Shown here in pieces: positions 22,401 to 37,400 of a stretch of 64,000 nucleotides of DNA (position 1 is its first letter; each line of letters opens with the position of its first letter). Source of the DNA: CBDBJR01 sp965206445 (lineage in GTDB: Bacteria; Pseudomonadota; Gammaproteobacteria; Arenicellales; Poriferihabitantaceae); NCBI GenBank assembly GCA_965206445.1, contig CBDBJR010000002.1, forward strand, positions 434,001 through 498,000. Reading direction: 5' to 3'. Position numbers and translations under genes: made by a program. Under the pieces are notes generated by a model that did no database searches, was not told the DNA's origin, and saw only the letters and a program-made list of their open reading frames with translations.

Positions 22401-25400
22401 GAAGACGGCATGACCACGATGACCTACACGGTCACCGCCACCCGTGCGAGGGTCACCCAGGATGCCAGCTTATCCGGCCTGACCCTGTCCGACGGCACCC
22501 TGGCCCCGGTGTTTGACTTCACCACCACAAGCTATGCCGTTGAGGTCGCCAACGGTATCGACACGGTGACCGTGACGCCGACCGCCACCAATGCCGACGG
22601 CGCCACGATTACCGTCAACGCCGCCGGCGTCGACAGCGGCAGCGCCAGCGCCGCCATTACCCTGACGGCAGGCACGTCGCTGGACATTCCCATTGTCGTC
22701 ACCGCCGAAGACACCACCACCAGGCTGACCTACACGGTCACCGCCACCCGTGCGGCAAACCCGATCATCTCCATCGCCGCCGGGACGTCCCCGGTGACCG
22801 AGGGCACGGCGGCCACCTTCACGCTGACGGTGGACACGGCTCCGGAGAGCAACCTGACCGTCATGGTGAGGGTGACTGAGGCGGGCGACTTCATTGCCGG
22901 CGCCGCGCCGACGACGGTCACCATCAACGCCGACACCACCACCGCCACCCTGACGGTGCCAACCGCCGACGACAGCACTGTCGAGGCGACCGGCGCCATC
23001 ACCGCAACGGTGGCAGCCGGCATCGGCTATGCGGTGGACGGCACCGACAACAGCGCCAGTGTCACGGTCCAGGATAACGAAAGTGCCGATATCTGCGAGC
23101 GGACAGACGCGGTGGAAGCGGCCATCCTCGCCGCCATCACGCCCACCCCCGACTGCGCGAGTGTGACTCCAGAGCAACTGGCCATGGTGACGACACTGAC
23201 AGTTGGTGCTGGCACCTTCACGGAATTGCAAAGCGGCGATTTTGCCGGCTTGTCAAGGCTGACGATGTTGTCTTTGTCTGGCTTTGCCCCCGACTCCATG
23301 AACCTCGACAGGCTGGCATCGCTGCCCGATGACATTTTTGCCGGCTTGGACTCGCTCGAGACGTTGGCGTTGGACTTCAACGCCCTGACCACGTTGCCCG
23401 ATGACATTTTTGCCGGCTTGGACTTGCGTGCGTTGGATTTGAACAACAACGCCCTGACCGCGCTGCCCGATGACATTTTTGCCGGCTTGCCCTCGCTCAC
23501 GAGGTTGTCGTTGAACAACAACGCCCTGACCACGTTGCCCGATGACATTTTTGCCGGCTTGACCTCGCTCACGACGTTGAACTTGCACGACCAGGGTGGT
23601 GCGGGTAACGATAATGGCCTCAGACAACTTGCTGCCGGTCAGTTTACCGGCTTGCCCCTCAGGTTTTTGAGGTTGCGTGGCAACAGTTTCACGGCGAGAA
23701 CCGGTCTGCCCGCCGGCATCTTTGACGCTGTGGCCCGTCGCCTGGGAGCTATTGGAACCGACCCGAACGCCGATGCATTCGTTGTGGACGACAACGTCCG
23801 CGCCGCCCATTTTGTCTGCTCCCGTGCCGACGCCGCCGACGTTACCGCCATCGTCGCAGTCAGTGACGGCCGCGTCACCGACTGCCTGCGCGTGACCTCG
23901 GCACAATTCAACACCCACATCACGCCGATAGACGCCACGTTGAGCGGCCTGACCCTGTCCGACGGCGCCCTGGCCCCGGTGTTCACCCCAGGCACCACGA
24001 CCTATACCGTTGCGGTCGCCAGCAGCGTCACCAGTGTGACCGTGATGCCGACCGCCACCAATGACGCCGCCGGCGCCGCCGGCGCCGCCATTACCGTCAA
24101 CGCCGCCGCCGTCGACAGCGGCAGCGCCAGCGCCGCCATAACCCTGACGGCAGACACGCCGGTGGACATTCCCATTGTCGTCACCGCCGCCGACGGCACC
24201 ACCACGATGACCTACACGGTCACCGCCACCCGTGCGACGGCCACCCGGGACGCCAGCTTATCCGGCCTGACCCTGTCCGCTGGCGTCCTGGCCCCGGTGT
24301 TTGACTCCGCCACCACGACCTATACCGTCGCGGTCGCCGGCAACGTCGACACGATGACCGTGACGCCGACCGCCACCAATGACGCCGCCGGCGCCGCTGG
24401 CGCCACCATTACCGTCAACGCCGCCGCCGTCGACCGCGGCAGCGCCAGCGCCGCCATAACCCTGACGGCAGACACGCCGGTGGACATTCCCATTGTCGTC
24501 ACCGCCGCCGACGGCACGACCACGATGACCTACACGGTCACCGCCACCCGTGTGGCGGCAACGACGCCCATCATCTCCATCGCCGCCGGGACGTCCCCGG
24601 TGACCGAGGGCACGGCGGCCACCTTCACGCTGACGGTGGACACGGTTCCGGAGAGCAACCTGACCGTCATGGTGAGGGTGACTGACGGGGCGGGCGACTT
24701 CATTGCCGGCGCCGTGCCGACGACGGTCACCATCAACGCCGCCACCACCACCGCCATCCTGACGGTGCCAACCACCGACGACAGCACTGCCGAGGTGACG
24801 GGCGCCATCACCGCAACGGTGGCAGCCGGCACCGACTACGTCCCGCACGGCACCGACAACAGCGCCAGTGTCACGGTTCAGGATGACGACGGTGTCAATA
24901 TCTGCGAGCGGACAATGGCGGTGCGGGATGCCATCCTTGACGCCATCAGTCCCAGCCCCGACTGCATGAATGTGACTCCAGAGCAACTGGCTTCGGTGAG
25001 GATACTGGACTTTGATGCTGGTACCTTCACGGCATTGGAAAGCGGCGATTTTGCCGGCTTGTCGGGGCTGACGATGTTGTCTTTGCCTGGCTCTTCTGAC
25101 CCCAACAGGCTGACATCGCTGCCCAGGGACATTTTTGCCGGCTTGACCTCGCTCAGTTCGTTGGCGTTGGACAACAACGGCCTGACCACGTTGCCCCGCA
25201 CCATTTTTGCCGGCGTAACCTCGCTCACGGACTTGCAACTGAATAACAACCAATTGAACGCATTGTCTGCCGATCAGTTTGCCGGCTTGACGAGTCTTAC
25301 AGATTTGTCTTTGAACGCAAACGCCCTGACCACGTTGCCCCGCACCATTTTTGCCGGCGTGACCTCGCTTGAAAGGTTGCGCCTGGACGACAATGGCCTC

Positions 25401-28400
25401 ACACAACTTGCTGCCGGTCAGTTTACCGGCTTGTCCCGCTTGAACTCGCTTGCATTGCCTGGCAACCCTTTCATGGCGGGAACCGGTCTGCCCGCCGGCA
25501 TCTTTGACGCTGTGATCGATACCCTGGGATCCATTAGCGACGACGGGATGATCATGAATAGCTTCTCTGTGGACGGCGAAGTCCGCGCCGCCCATTTTGT
25601 CTGCTCCCGTGACGACGCCGCGGGCATTGTCACCTTAATCGCCGTGGCCGACGCCGCCGTCACCGACTGCCTGCTCGTGACCTCGGCACAACTCAACACC
25701 CAGATCGCGCCGATAGACGCCAGGTTGAGCGGCCTGACCCTGTCCGACGGCGCCCTCGCCCCGGTGTTCACCCCCGGCACCACGACCTATGCCGTCGCGG
25801 TCGCCAGCAACGTCGACATGGTGACCGTGATGCCGACCGCCACCAATGCCGCCGGCGCCACCATTACCGTCGACACCGCCACCGTCATGAGCGGCAGCGA
25901 CAGCGGCGACATTACCCTGAGGGAAGGCGTGCCGCGGGCCATTTCCATTGTCGTCACCGCCGAAGACGACACGACCACGATGACCTACACGGTCACCGTC
26001 ACCCGTGCGGTGGGCGTCCAGGACGCCAGCTTATCCGGCCTGACCCTGTCCGACGGCGCCCTGGCCCCGGTGTTTGACTTCGCCACCACGAACTATGCCG
26101 TCGAGGTCGCCAGCAGTGTCGACACGGTGACCGTGACGCCGACCGCCACCAATGCCGCCGCCGGCGCCGCCGGCGCCACCATTACCGTCAACGCCGCCGC
26201 CGTCGACAGCGCCAGCGCCAGCGCCGCCATTACCCTGACGGCAGGCACGTCGCGGGACATTCCCATTGTCGTCACCGCCGCCGACACCATCACCACGATG
26301 ACCTACACGGTCACCGTCACCCGTGCGCTGCTGCCCAACATCTCCATCGCCGCCGTGACTTCCCCGGTCACCGAGGGCACGGCGGCCACCTTCACGCTGA
26401 CGGCGATCCCGGCTCCGGAGAACGACCTGACCGTCATGGTGACGGTGACTGGGGCGGGCGACTTCATTGCCGGCGCCGCGCCGACGACGGTCACCATCAA
26501 CGCCGCCGCCACCACCGCCACTCTGACGGTGCCAACCACCGACGACAACACTGCCGAGGAGCCCGGCACCATCACCGCGACCGTGACCCCCGGCACCGGC
26601 TACACGGTGGATGGCACCGACAACAGCGCCAGTGTCACGGTCCAGGATAACGACGCCGCGTTGAGAGACGCCACGTTGAGCGGCCTGACCCTGTCCGACG
26701 GCACCCTGGACCCGGTGTTTGACTCCGCCACCACGACCTATGCCGTCGCGGTCGCCAACAGTGTCGACACGCTGAGCGTGACGCCGACCGCCACCAATGT
26801 CGACGGCGCCACCATTACCGTCAACGCCGCCGCCGTCACCAGCGGCAGCGCCAGCGATGCCATTACTCTGCCGGAAGGCACGCCGCTGGACATTCCCATT
26901 GTCGTCACCTCCGCCGACGGCATGGCCATGATGACCTACACGGTCACCGCCACCCGTGCGGCGATCAATATCTGCGAGCGGACAATGGCGGTGCGGGATG
27001 CCATCCTCGCCGCCATCACGCCCACCCCCCAATGCGAGGCTGTGACTGGGGCTGCTTTGGCAGGGATAACGGAACTGAATCTGAGTACTATGGAAATCAC
27101 CTCGGTGGCAAGAAGCGATTTTGCCGGCCTGGATGCGCTGACGAATTTGAATTTGTTGGGCAACAATTTGGGCACGTTGGACGCCGACCTCTTTGCCGAC
27201 CTGTCGACGCTTGTGACGTTGATCTTGAGAACCACCATGCTGACGTCGCTGGACGCCGACATCTTTGACGGCCTGGATGCGCTTGAGACGTTGACCTTGA
27301 CCTCCAACCAGCTGGTGTCGCTGCCCGCCGACATCTTTGACGGCCTGGATGCGCTTGAGAGTTTGTTTTTGCTTGATAATCAGTTCACGAGTAACACCGG
27401 CCTGCCCGAGGGCGTCTTTGACGATGTGCTTAATACCTTGAGTACCCTCACTGTGGACGACAATGGCCGCGAAGCCCATTTTGTCTGCTCGCGTGACGAC
27501 TCTGACGCCATTGTCGTCGCCACCGGCGGCGACCCCACCGTTGACGTCGACGCCTGCCTGCGCATCACCGCCGCCCAATTCAACGCCTTCCTCACGCCGA
27601 GAGACGCCACATTGAGCGGCCTGACCCTGTCCGCCGGCGCCCTGGACCCGGTGTTCGCCCCCGGCACCACGACCTATGCCGTCGCGATCGCCAGCAGCGT
27701 CGACATGGTGACCGTGACGCCGATCGCCACCAATGACGCCGCCGGCGCCGACGGCGCCACCATTACCGTCAACGCCGCCGCCGTCACCAGCGGCAGCGCC
27801 AGCGCCGCCATTACCCTGACGGCAGGCACGCCGCTGGACATTCCCATTGTCGTCACCGCCGCCGACGGCATGACCACGATGACCTACACGGTCACCGCCA
27901 CCCGTGCGGAGGTCGCCCAGGACGCCACGTTGAGCGGCCTGACCCTGTCCGCCGGCACCCTGGCCCCGATGTTTGACTTCGCCACCACGACCTATACCGC
28001 CGCGATCGCCAACAGCGTCACCAGTGTGACCGTGACGCCGACCGCCACCAATGCCGCCGCCGGCACCGACGGCGCCACCATTACCGTCAACGCCGCCGCC
28101 GTCACCAGCGGCAGCGCCAGCGCCGACATTACCCTGACGGCAGGCATGTCGCTGGACATTCCCATTGTCGTCACCTCCGCCGACGGCATGACCACGATGA
28201 CCTACACGGTCACCGCCACCCGTGCGGCAACCCCGATCATCTCCATCGCCGCCGGGACGTCCCCGGTGACCGAGGGCACGGCGGCCACCTTCACGCTGAC
28301 GGCGACTCCGGCTCCGGAGAGCGACCTGACCGTCATGGTGACGGTGACTGACGGGGCGGGCGACTTTATTGACAGCGTCGCGCCGACGACGGTCACCATC

Positions 28401-31400
28401 AACGCCGCCGCCACCGCCACCCTGATGGTGCCAACCATCGACGACAGCACTGCCGAGGCGGTGGGCACCATCACCGCAACGGTGGCAGCCGGCACCGGCT
28501 ATACGGTGGACGGCACCGACAACAGCGCCAGTGTCGCGGTCCAGGATAACGACGGTATTGATATCTGCTCGCGGACAATGGCGGTGCAGGATGCCATCCT
28601 CGCCGCCATCATGCCCAGACCCGACTGCACGAGTGTGATTCCAGAGGAACTGGCTTCGGTGACGACACTGGAATTTGATGATGGTGACGTCACGGCATTG
28701 GAAAGCGGCGATTTTGCCGGCTTGTCAGGGCTGACGAGATTGTCTTTGCCTGGCTCTTCTGACGCGATGAACAACAGGCTGACCAGGTTGCCCGATGACA
28801 TTTTTGCCGGCTTGACCTCGCTCAGTTCGTTGGCGTTGAACAACAACGGCCTGACCACACTGCCCCGCACCATTTTTGCCGGCGTGACCTCGCTTGAGAC
28901 GTTGCGCCTGGACAACAATGACCTCACACAACTTGCTGTCGGTCAGTTTACCGGCTTGTCCCGCTTGAACTCGCTTGCGTTGCTTGGCAACCCTTTCATG
29001 GCGGGAACCGGTCTGCCCGCCGGCATCTTTGACGATGTGATTGATGCCCTGGGAGAGATTGGAGACGACGGGATGCGCACTGATGGCTTCTCTGTGGACG
29101 GCACCGTCCGCGCCGCCCATTTTGTCTGCTCCCGTGACGACGCCAACGACATTTTCCTCGTCATCGCCGTCATTGACAGCAGCGTCACCGACTGCCTGCT
29201 CGTGACCTCGGCACAACTCAACACCCAGATCGCGCCGATAGACGTCAGGTTGAGCGGCCTGACCCTGTCCGACGGCACCCTGGACCCGGTGTTCACCCCC
29301 GGCACCACGACCTATACCGTCGCGGTCGTCAGCAGCGTCACCAGTGTGACCGTGACGCCGACCGCCATCAATGCCGCCGCCACCATTACCGTCGACACCG
29401 ACGCCGCCGGCAGCGCCGACGACGCCATTGCCCTGATGGAAGGCGTGCCGCGGGTCATTCCCATTGTCGTCACCGCCGCCGCCACCACGACCACGATGAC
29501 CTACACGGTCACCGTCACCCGTGCGACGGCCACCCAGGACACCAGCTTATCCGGCCTGACCCTGTCCGACGGCGCCCTGGACCCGGTGTTTGACTCCGCC
29601 ACCACGGACTATACCGTCGCGCTCGCCAACAGTGTCGACACGGTGACCGTGACGCCAACCGCCACCAATGCTGTCGGCGCCACCATTACCGTCAACGCCG
29701 CCGCCGTCGACAGCGGCAGCGACAGCGTCGCCATTACCCTGACGGCCGGCACGCCGCTGGCCATTCCCATTGTCGTCACCGCCGAAGACGGCATGACCAG
29801 GCTGACCTACACGGTCACCGCCACCCGTGCGGCGATCAATATCTCCATCGCCGCCGGGACGTCCCCGGTCACCGAGGGCACGGCGGCCACCTTCACGCTG
29901 ACGGCGAACACGGCTCCGGCGAGCGACCTGACCGTCATGGTGGGGGTGACTGACGGGGCGGGCGACTTCATTGCCGACGCCGCGCCGACGACGGTCACCA
30001 TCGCCGCCACCACCACCACCGCCACCCTGATGGTGCGAACCATCGACGACAGCATGGACGAGGCGAACGGCGCCATCACCGTGACCGTGACCCCCGGCAC
30101 CGGCTACACGGTGGACAGAGCCAGCAACAGCGCCCGTGTCACGGTTCAGGATAACGACGCCGCGTTGGACGACGCCACGTTGAGCGGCCTGACCCTGTCC
30201 CCCGGCGCCCTGGCCCCGATGTTTGACTCCGCCACCATGACCTATACCGTCGCGGTCGCCAGCAACGTCGACATGGTGACCGTGACGCCGACCGCCACCA
30301 ATCCCGACGCCACGATTACCGTCAACGCCGCCGCCGTCGACAGCGGCAGCGCCAGCGCCGACATTACCCTGTTCGCCGGCGGCACGTTGCTGGACATTCC
30401 CATTGTCGTCACCGCCGCCGACGGCATGGCCATGATGACCTACACGGTCACCGTCATCCGTTCGACGGTCGACCTGGACGCCACGTTGAGCGGCCTGACC
30501 CTGTCCGACGGTGCCGACACCTTCCCCCTCACCCCGATGTTTGACTTCGCCACCACGACCTATACCGTCGCGCTCGCCAACAGTGTCGGCACGGTGACCG
30601 TGACGCCGACCGCCACCAATGCCGCCGGCGCCACGATTACCGTCAACGCCGCCGCCGTCACCAGCGGCAGCGACAGCGCCGCCATTACCCTGACGGCAGG
30701 CACGCCGCTGGACATTCCCATTGTCGTCACCGCCGCCGACGACACGACCACGATGACCTACACGGTCACCGCCACCCGTGCGCTGCCCATCATCTCCATC
30801 GCCGCCGGGACGTCCCCGGTCACCGAGGGCACGGCGGCCACCTTCACGCTGACGGCGACCCCGGCTCCGGAGAGAAGCCTGCCCGTCATGGTGATGGTGA
30901 CTGGGGCGGGCGACTTTATTGACGGCGTCGCGCCGACGATGGTCTTCATCAACGTCTCCACCTCCACCCTGACGGACGACTCCTTCGCCACCCTGACGGT
31001 GCCAACCGACGACGACAGCATGGACGAGGCGAACGGCGCCATCACCGTGACCGTGACCCCCGACACCGGCTACACGGTGGACGGCACCGACAACAGCGCC
31101 AGTGTCACGGTTCAGGATAACGACGCCGCGTTGGACGACGCCACGTTGAGCGGCCTGACCCTGTCCCCCGGCGCCCTGGCCCCGGTGTTTGACTCCGCCA
31201 CCATGACCTATACCGTCGCGGTCGCCAGCAGCGTCGACACGGTGACCGTGATGCCGACCGCCACCAATGCCGACGCCACGATTACCGTCAACGCCGCCGC
31301 CGTCGACAGCGGCAGCGCCAGCGCCGCCATTACCCTGACGGCAGGCACGCCGATGGCCATTCCCATTGTCGTCACCGCCGCCGACGGCATGGCCACGATG

Positions 31401-34400
31401 ACCTACACGGTCACCGCCACCCGTGCGACGCCCAACGTGGACGCCACGTTGAGCGGCCTGACCCTGTCCGACGGTGCCGACACCTTCCCCCTCACCCCGG
31501 TGTTTGACTTCGCCACCACGACCTATACCGTCGCGCTCGCCAGCAGCGTCGACACGGTGACCGTGACGCCGACCGCCACCAATGCCGACGGCGCCACCAT
31601 TACCGTCAACGCCGTCGCCGTCACCAGCGGCAGCGCCAGCGCTGCCATTACCCTGACGGTCGGCACGCCGCAGGACATTCCCATTGTCGTCACCGCCGAA
31701 GACGGCACGACCACGATGACCTACACGGTCACCGCCACCAGTGGGGTGGTCAATATCTGCGAGCGGACAATGGCGGTGCGGGATGCCATCCTCGCCGCCA
31801 TCACGCCCACCCCCCAATGCGAGGCTGTGACTGGGGCTGCTTTGGCAGGGATAACGACACTGAATCTGAGTGATAGAGGAATCACCTCGCTGGAAGGAGG
31901 CGATTTTGCCGGCCTGGATGCGCTGACGTCTTTGACTTTGTTCGGCACCGGGCTGGTGTCGCTGCCCGCCGACATCTTTGCCGGCCTGAATGCGCTTGTG
32001 ACGTTGGAATTGAGGGCCAACCAGCTGGCGTCGCTGCCCGCCGACATCTTTGACGGCCTGGATGCGCTTGTGACGTTGACCTTGAACTCCAACCGGCTGG
32101 TGTCGCTGCCCGCCGACATCTTTGACGGCCTGGATGCGCTTGTGAATTTGACTTTGCAGAATAATCCGTCGTTCACGCCGAACACCGGCCTGCCCGAGGG
32201 CGTCTTTGACGACATACTTGATAGACTGGGCCCCATTGCAACAACCGGAGAGATGGGCATTGTGATTGACGACACCGTCCGCGAAGCCCATTTTGTCTGC
32301 TCCCATCCCGAAGTCGTTGCCATTGTCGACGCCACCGACAGCGTCACCGACTGCCTGCGCATCACCGCCGCCCAATTCAACGCCTTCTTCGCGCAGAGAG
32401 ACGCCACATTGAGTGGCCTGACCCTGTCCGCCGGCGCCCTGGACCCGGTGTTTGACTCCGCCACCATGACCTATACCGTCGCGGTCGCCAGCAACGTCGA
32501 CATGGTGACCGTGACGCCGACCGCCAATGCCGACAGCGCCACGATTACCGTCAACGGCGCCCCCGTCATCAGCGGCAGCGCCAGCGCCGACATTGCCCTG
32601 TTCGCCCCCGGCACGTTGCTGGCCATTCCCATTGTCGTCACCTCCGCCGACATGACCATGATGACCTACACGGTCACCGTCACCCGTGAGACGGCCAACC
32701 GGGACGCCACGTTGAGCGGCCTGACCCTGTCCGTTGGCACCCTGGACCCGATGTTTGACTTCGCCACCACGACCTATACCGTCGCGCTCGCCAGCAGCGT
32801 CGACACGCTGACCGTGACGCCAACCGCCACCAATGCCGCCGGCGCCACGATTACCGTCAACGGCGCCACCGTCACCAGCGGCAGCGCCGTCATTGACCTG
32901 ACGGCAGGCCCGCCGATGGACATTCTCATTGTCGTCACCGCCGCCGACGGCATGACCACGATGACCTACACGGTCACCGCCACCCGTGCGGAGGCCGACC
33001 AGGACGCCACGTTGAGCGGCCTGACCCTGTCCGCCGGCACCCTGGCCCCGGTGTTTGACTTCGCCACCACGACCTATACCGTCGCGCTCGCCAGCAACGT
33101 CGACACGCTGACCGTGACGCCAACCGCCACCAATGACGCCGGCGCCACCATTACCGTCAACGCCGCCGCCGTCACCAGCGGCAGCGCCGTCATTACCCTG
33201 ACGGCAGGCCCGCCGATGGACATTCTCATTGTCGTCACCGCCGCCGACACCACCACCACGATGACCTACACGGTCACCGCCACCCGTGCGGAGGCCGACC
33301 AGGACGCCACGTTGAGCGGCCTGACCCTGTCCGCCGGCGCCCTGGCCCCGATGTTTGACTTCGCCACCACGGACTATACCGTCGCGCTCGCCAGCAGCGT
33401 CGACACGGTGACCGTGACGCCAACCGCCACCAATGCCGACGACGCCACCATTACCGTCAACGCCGCCCCCGTCACCAGCGGCAGCGCCAGCGACGACATT
33501 ACCCTGACGGCAGGCATGTCAATGGACATTCCCATTGTCGTCACCTCCGCCGACGGCATGACCACGATGACCTACACGGTCACCGCCACCCGTGCGGAGG
33601 CCGACCAGGACGCCACGTTGAGCGGCCTGACCCTGTCCGCCGGCACCCTGGCCCCGATGTTTGACTTCGCCACCACGACCTATGCCGTCGCGATCGCCAA
33701 CCGTGTCGACACGCTGACCGTGACGCCGACCGCCACCAATGCCGCCGCCGGCACCGCCGGCGCCACCATTACCGTCAACGCCGCCGCCGTCACCAGCGGC
33801 AGCGCCAGCGAGGCCATTACCCTGACGGCAGGCATGTCAATGGACATTCCCATTGTCGTCACCGCCGCCGACACCACCACCACGATGACCTACACGGTCA
33901 CCGCCACCCGTGCGGCAACCCCGATCATCTCCATCGCCGCCGGGACGTCCCCGGTCACCGAGGGCACGGCGGCCACTTTCACGCTGACGGCGGACCCGGT
34001 TCCGGAGAGCGAGCTGATCGTCATGGTGACGGTGACTGGGGCGGGCGACTTTATTGACGGCGTCGCGCCGACGACGGTCACCATCGCCGCCGCCGCCACC
34101 ACCGCCACCCTGACGGTGCCAACCACCGACGACAGCACTGCCGAGGTGGCGGGCACCATCACCGCAACAGTGGCAACCGGCATCGGCTACGCCCCGCACA
34201 GCACCGACAACAACGCCAGTGTCACGGTCCAGGATGACGACGGTACCAATATCTGCTCGCGGACAGCCCAGGTGGTAACGGCCATCATCGCCGCCATTGA
34301 TCCCACCTCCGTCTGCGAGGCTGTGTCTGTGGCTGATTTGGCGGGGCTTGAGACACTGTCTCTGGAGCGGATGGTAATCACCATGCTGCAACCCGGCGAT

Positions 34401-37400
34401 TTTGCCCGCCTGGATGCGCTGACGAATTTGAATTTGCTCAACAACAATTTTCGCACGTTGCCCCCCGACATCTTTGCCGACCTGCCGACGCTTGTGACGT
34501 TGGACTTGAGCTCCGGCCTGCTGGAGTCGCTGCCCGCCGACATCTTTAACGGCCTGAATGCTCTTGAGAATTTGTTTTTGCAGGATAATTCGTTCACGCG
34601 GGGAACTGGCCTGCCCGTCGGCGTCTTTGACGACATACTTAATAGCCTGGGCGCCATTGCAAGAGCCGGAGAGATCGGCATTGTGATTGACCAAACCGTC
34701 CTCGACGCCCATTTTGTCTGCTCGCGTGACGACGCCGATGCCATTGTCGCCGCCACCGGCGGCGACCCCACTGTTGACGGCGCCTGCCTGCGCATCAGCT
34801 CCGCACAACTCAACGCGGCGGAGGACGCCACCTTGAGTGGCCTGACCCTGTCCGCCGGCGCCCTGGACCCGACATTTGACTCCGCCGCCACGACCTATAC
34901 CGTCGCGGTCGCCAACCGTGTCGACACGCTGACCGTGACGCCGACCGCCACCAATGCCGGCGCCACCATTACCGTCAACGGCGGCAGCGCCGCCACCGCC
35001 ATTGACCTGTCGACGCCAGGCACAGCGGTGCCGATTGCCATTGTCGTCACCGCCGCCGACACCACCACCACGATGACCTACACGGTCACCGCCACCCGTG
35101 CGCTGGCGACGGATCCCGCCGCCACCCTGGCCGGCACGCTGACCGAAGCCAACCTGTTTGCCACACCGGCGCCGACCGTCACCGTCACGCTGGCGAACAT
35201 CGAATACGCCGCCACGGGCACCCTGGCGCAAAACCACTTCAGCGTGACGGATGACGTCGCCGGGACTGTGCGCGTGATCGGTTTCACCCGTGACAGCGCC
35301 ACCGTCGCCACGCTGATGCTGGCGTACAGCCGCGAGGACATCACTGCCAACGGTACCCTGTCTGTCACCCTTGCCGCCGCCGGCCACACCGGCGCCGGCG
35401 ACCTGATGACCAACACCATCCCGATTGCCGCCAGTACCGGCGCCAATATCTGCGGCCGCACGGCACAGGTGCGGGATGGGATCCTCGCGACATCTTCGGC
35501 CACCGAATGCACGAGCGTGGGTGATCTGGCGACGATTACGGCGCTTGATCTGAGCGAAATGAGCATCATGGCATTGCGAAGCGGCGATTTTGCCGGCCTG
35601 GATGCGCTGCAGGATTTGAATTTGTTCAACAACAATTTGGGCATGTTGCCCGACAACATCTTTGCCGACCTGTCGATGCTTGAGATCTTGAGATTGAGCT
35701 TCAACCGGCTGGAGTCGCTGCCCGTCGGCATCTTTGCCGACCTGGGTGCGCTTGAGGAGTTGGTCTTGAACATGAATCGGCTGACGTCGCTGGACGCCGA
35801 CATCTTTGACGGCCTGGATATGCTTGCGCGTTTGTTTTTGCAGAATAATCCGTTCACGCCGAACACCGGCCTGCCCGAGGGCGTCTTTGACGATGTGCCT
35901 GGTACGAGCTTCATCAATGCGGACGCCACCGGCCGCAACGCCCATTTTGTCTGCTCCCGTGACGACTTCGCCGCCATTGTTTTTGCCACCACCGGCGTCG
36001 GCGACTGCCTGCGCATCACCGCCGCCCAATTCAACGCCTACATCGTGCCGAGAGACGCCACGTTGAGCGGCCTGACTCTGTCCGCCGGCACACTGGACCC
36101 GGTGTTTGACTCCGCCACCACGACCTATACCGTCGCGGTCGCCAGCAACGTCCCCAGCATCACCGTGACGCCGACCGCCACCAATGCCGACGCCACCATT
36201 ACCGTCAACGGCGGCAGCCCCAGCGACGCCATAACCCTGCCGCCAGACACAGCGGTGCCGATTGCCATTATCGTCACCGCCGAAGACACCACCACCACGC
36301 TGACCTACACGGTCACCGCCACCCGTGCGGCGCTGCCCGCCATCTCCATCGCCGCCGGGACTTCGCCGGTGACCGAGGGCACGGCGGCCACCTTCACGCT
36401 GACGGCGGACACGGCTCCGGCGAGCGACCTGACCGTCCTGGTGACGGTGACGCAGGCGGGCGACTTCATTGCCGGCGTCGCGCCGACATCGGTCACCATC
36501 GCCGCCACCACCACCACCGCCACCCTGACGGTGCCCACCACCGACGACGGCACTGACGAGCCGAACGGCAGCATCACCGCGACCGTGACCGCCGGCACCG
36601 ACTACACGGTGGACGGCACCGCCGACAGCGCCAGTGTCGCGGTCCTGGATGACGACGCCTCGACCGACGCCACGTTGAGCGGCCTGAGCGTGTCCGACGG
36701 CACCCTGGACCCGGCGTTTGACTCCACCACCACGGCCTATACCGTCGCGGTCGACAACAGCGTCGGCACGGTCACCGTGACGCCGACCGCCACCGACTCC
36801 GGAGCCACGATTACCGTCAACGGCGCCAGCGTCACCAGCGGCAGCGAAAGCGCCGATATTGTCCTGGAGATCGACACGCCGCTGGACATTGACATTATCG
36901 TCACCGCCGAAGACACCACCACCACGCTGACCTACACGGTCACCGCCACCCGTGCGGCGCTGCCCGCCATCTCCATCGCCGCCGGGACTTCCTCGGTGAC
37001 CGAGGGCACGGCGGCCACCTTCACGCTGACGGCGGACACGGCTCCGGCGAGCGACCTGACCGTCCTGGTGACGGTGACGCAGGCGGGCGACTTCATTGCC
37101 GGCGTCGCGCCGACGTCGGTCACCATCGTCGCCACCACCACCACCGCCACCCTGACGGTGCCCACCACCGACGACGGCACTGACGAGCCGAACGGCAGCA
37201 TCACCGCGACCGTGACCGCCGGCACCGACTACACGGTGGACGGCACCGCCGACAGCGCCAGTGTCGCGGTCGAGGATGACGACGCCTCGACCGACGCCAC
37301 GTTGAGCGGCCTGAGCGTGTCCGACGGCATCCTGGACCCGGCGTTTGACTCCACCACCACGGTCTATACCGTCGCGGTTGACGACAGCGTCGGCACGGTC

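Noticed and set aside
29547..32375. A 942-codon open frame on the minus strand inside the giant gene, and dozens of shorter antisense frames of 60-730 codons
   Set aside because: They repeat with the same period as the plus-strand modules and are Gly/His/Arg or Val/Ala-rich translations of the reverse complement of GC-rich Thr/Ala/Val codons. None has a domain, signal or ribosome binding site.
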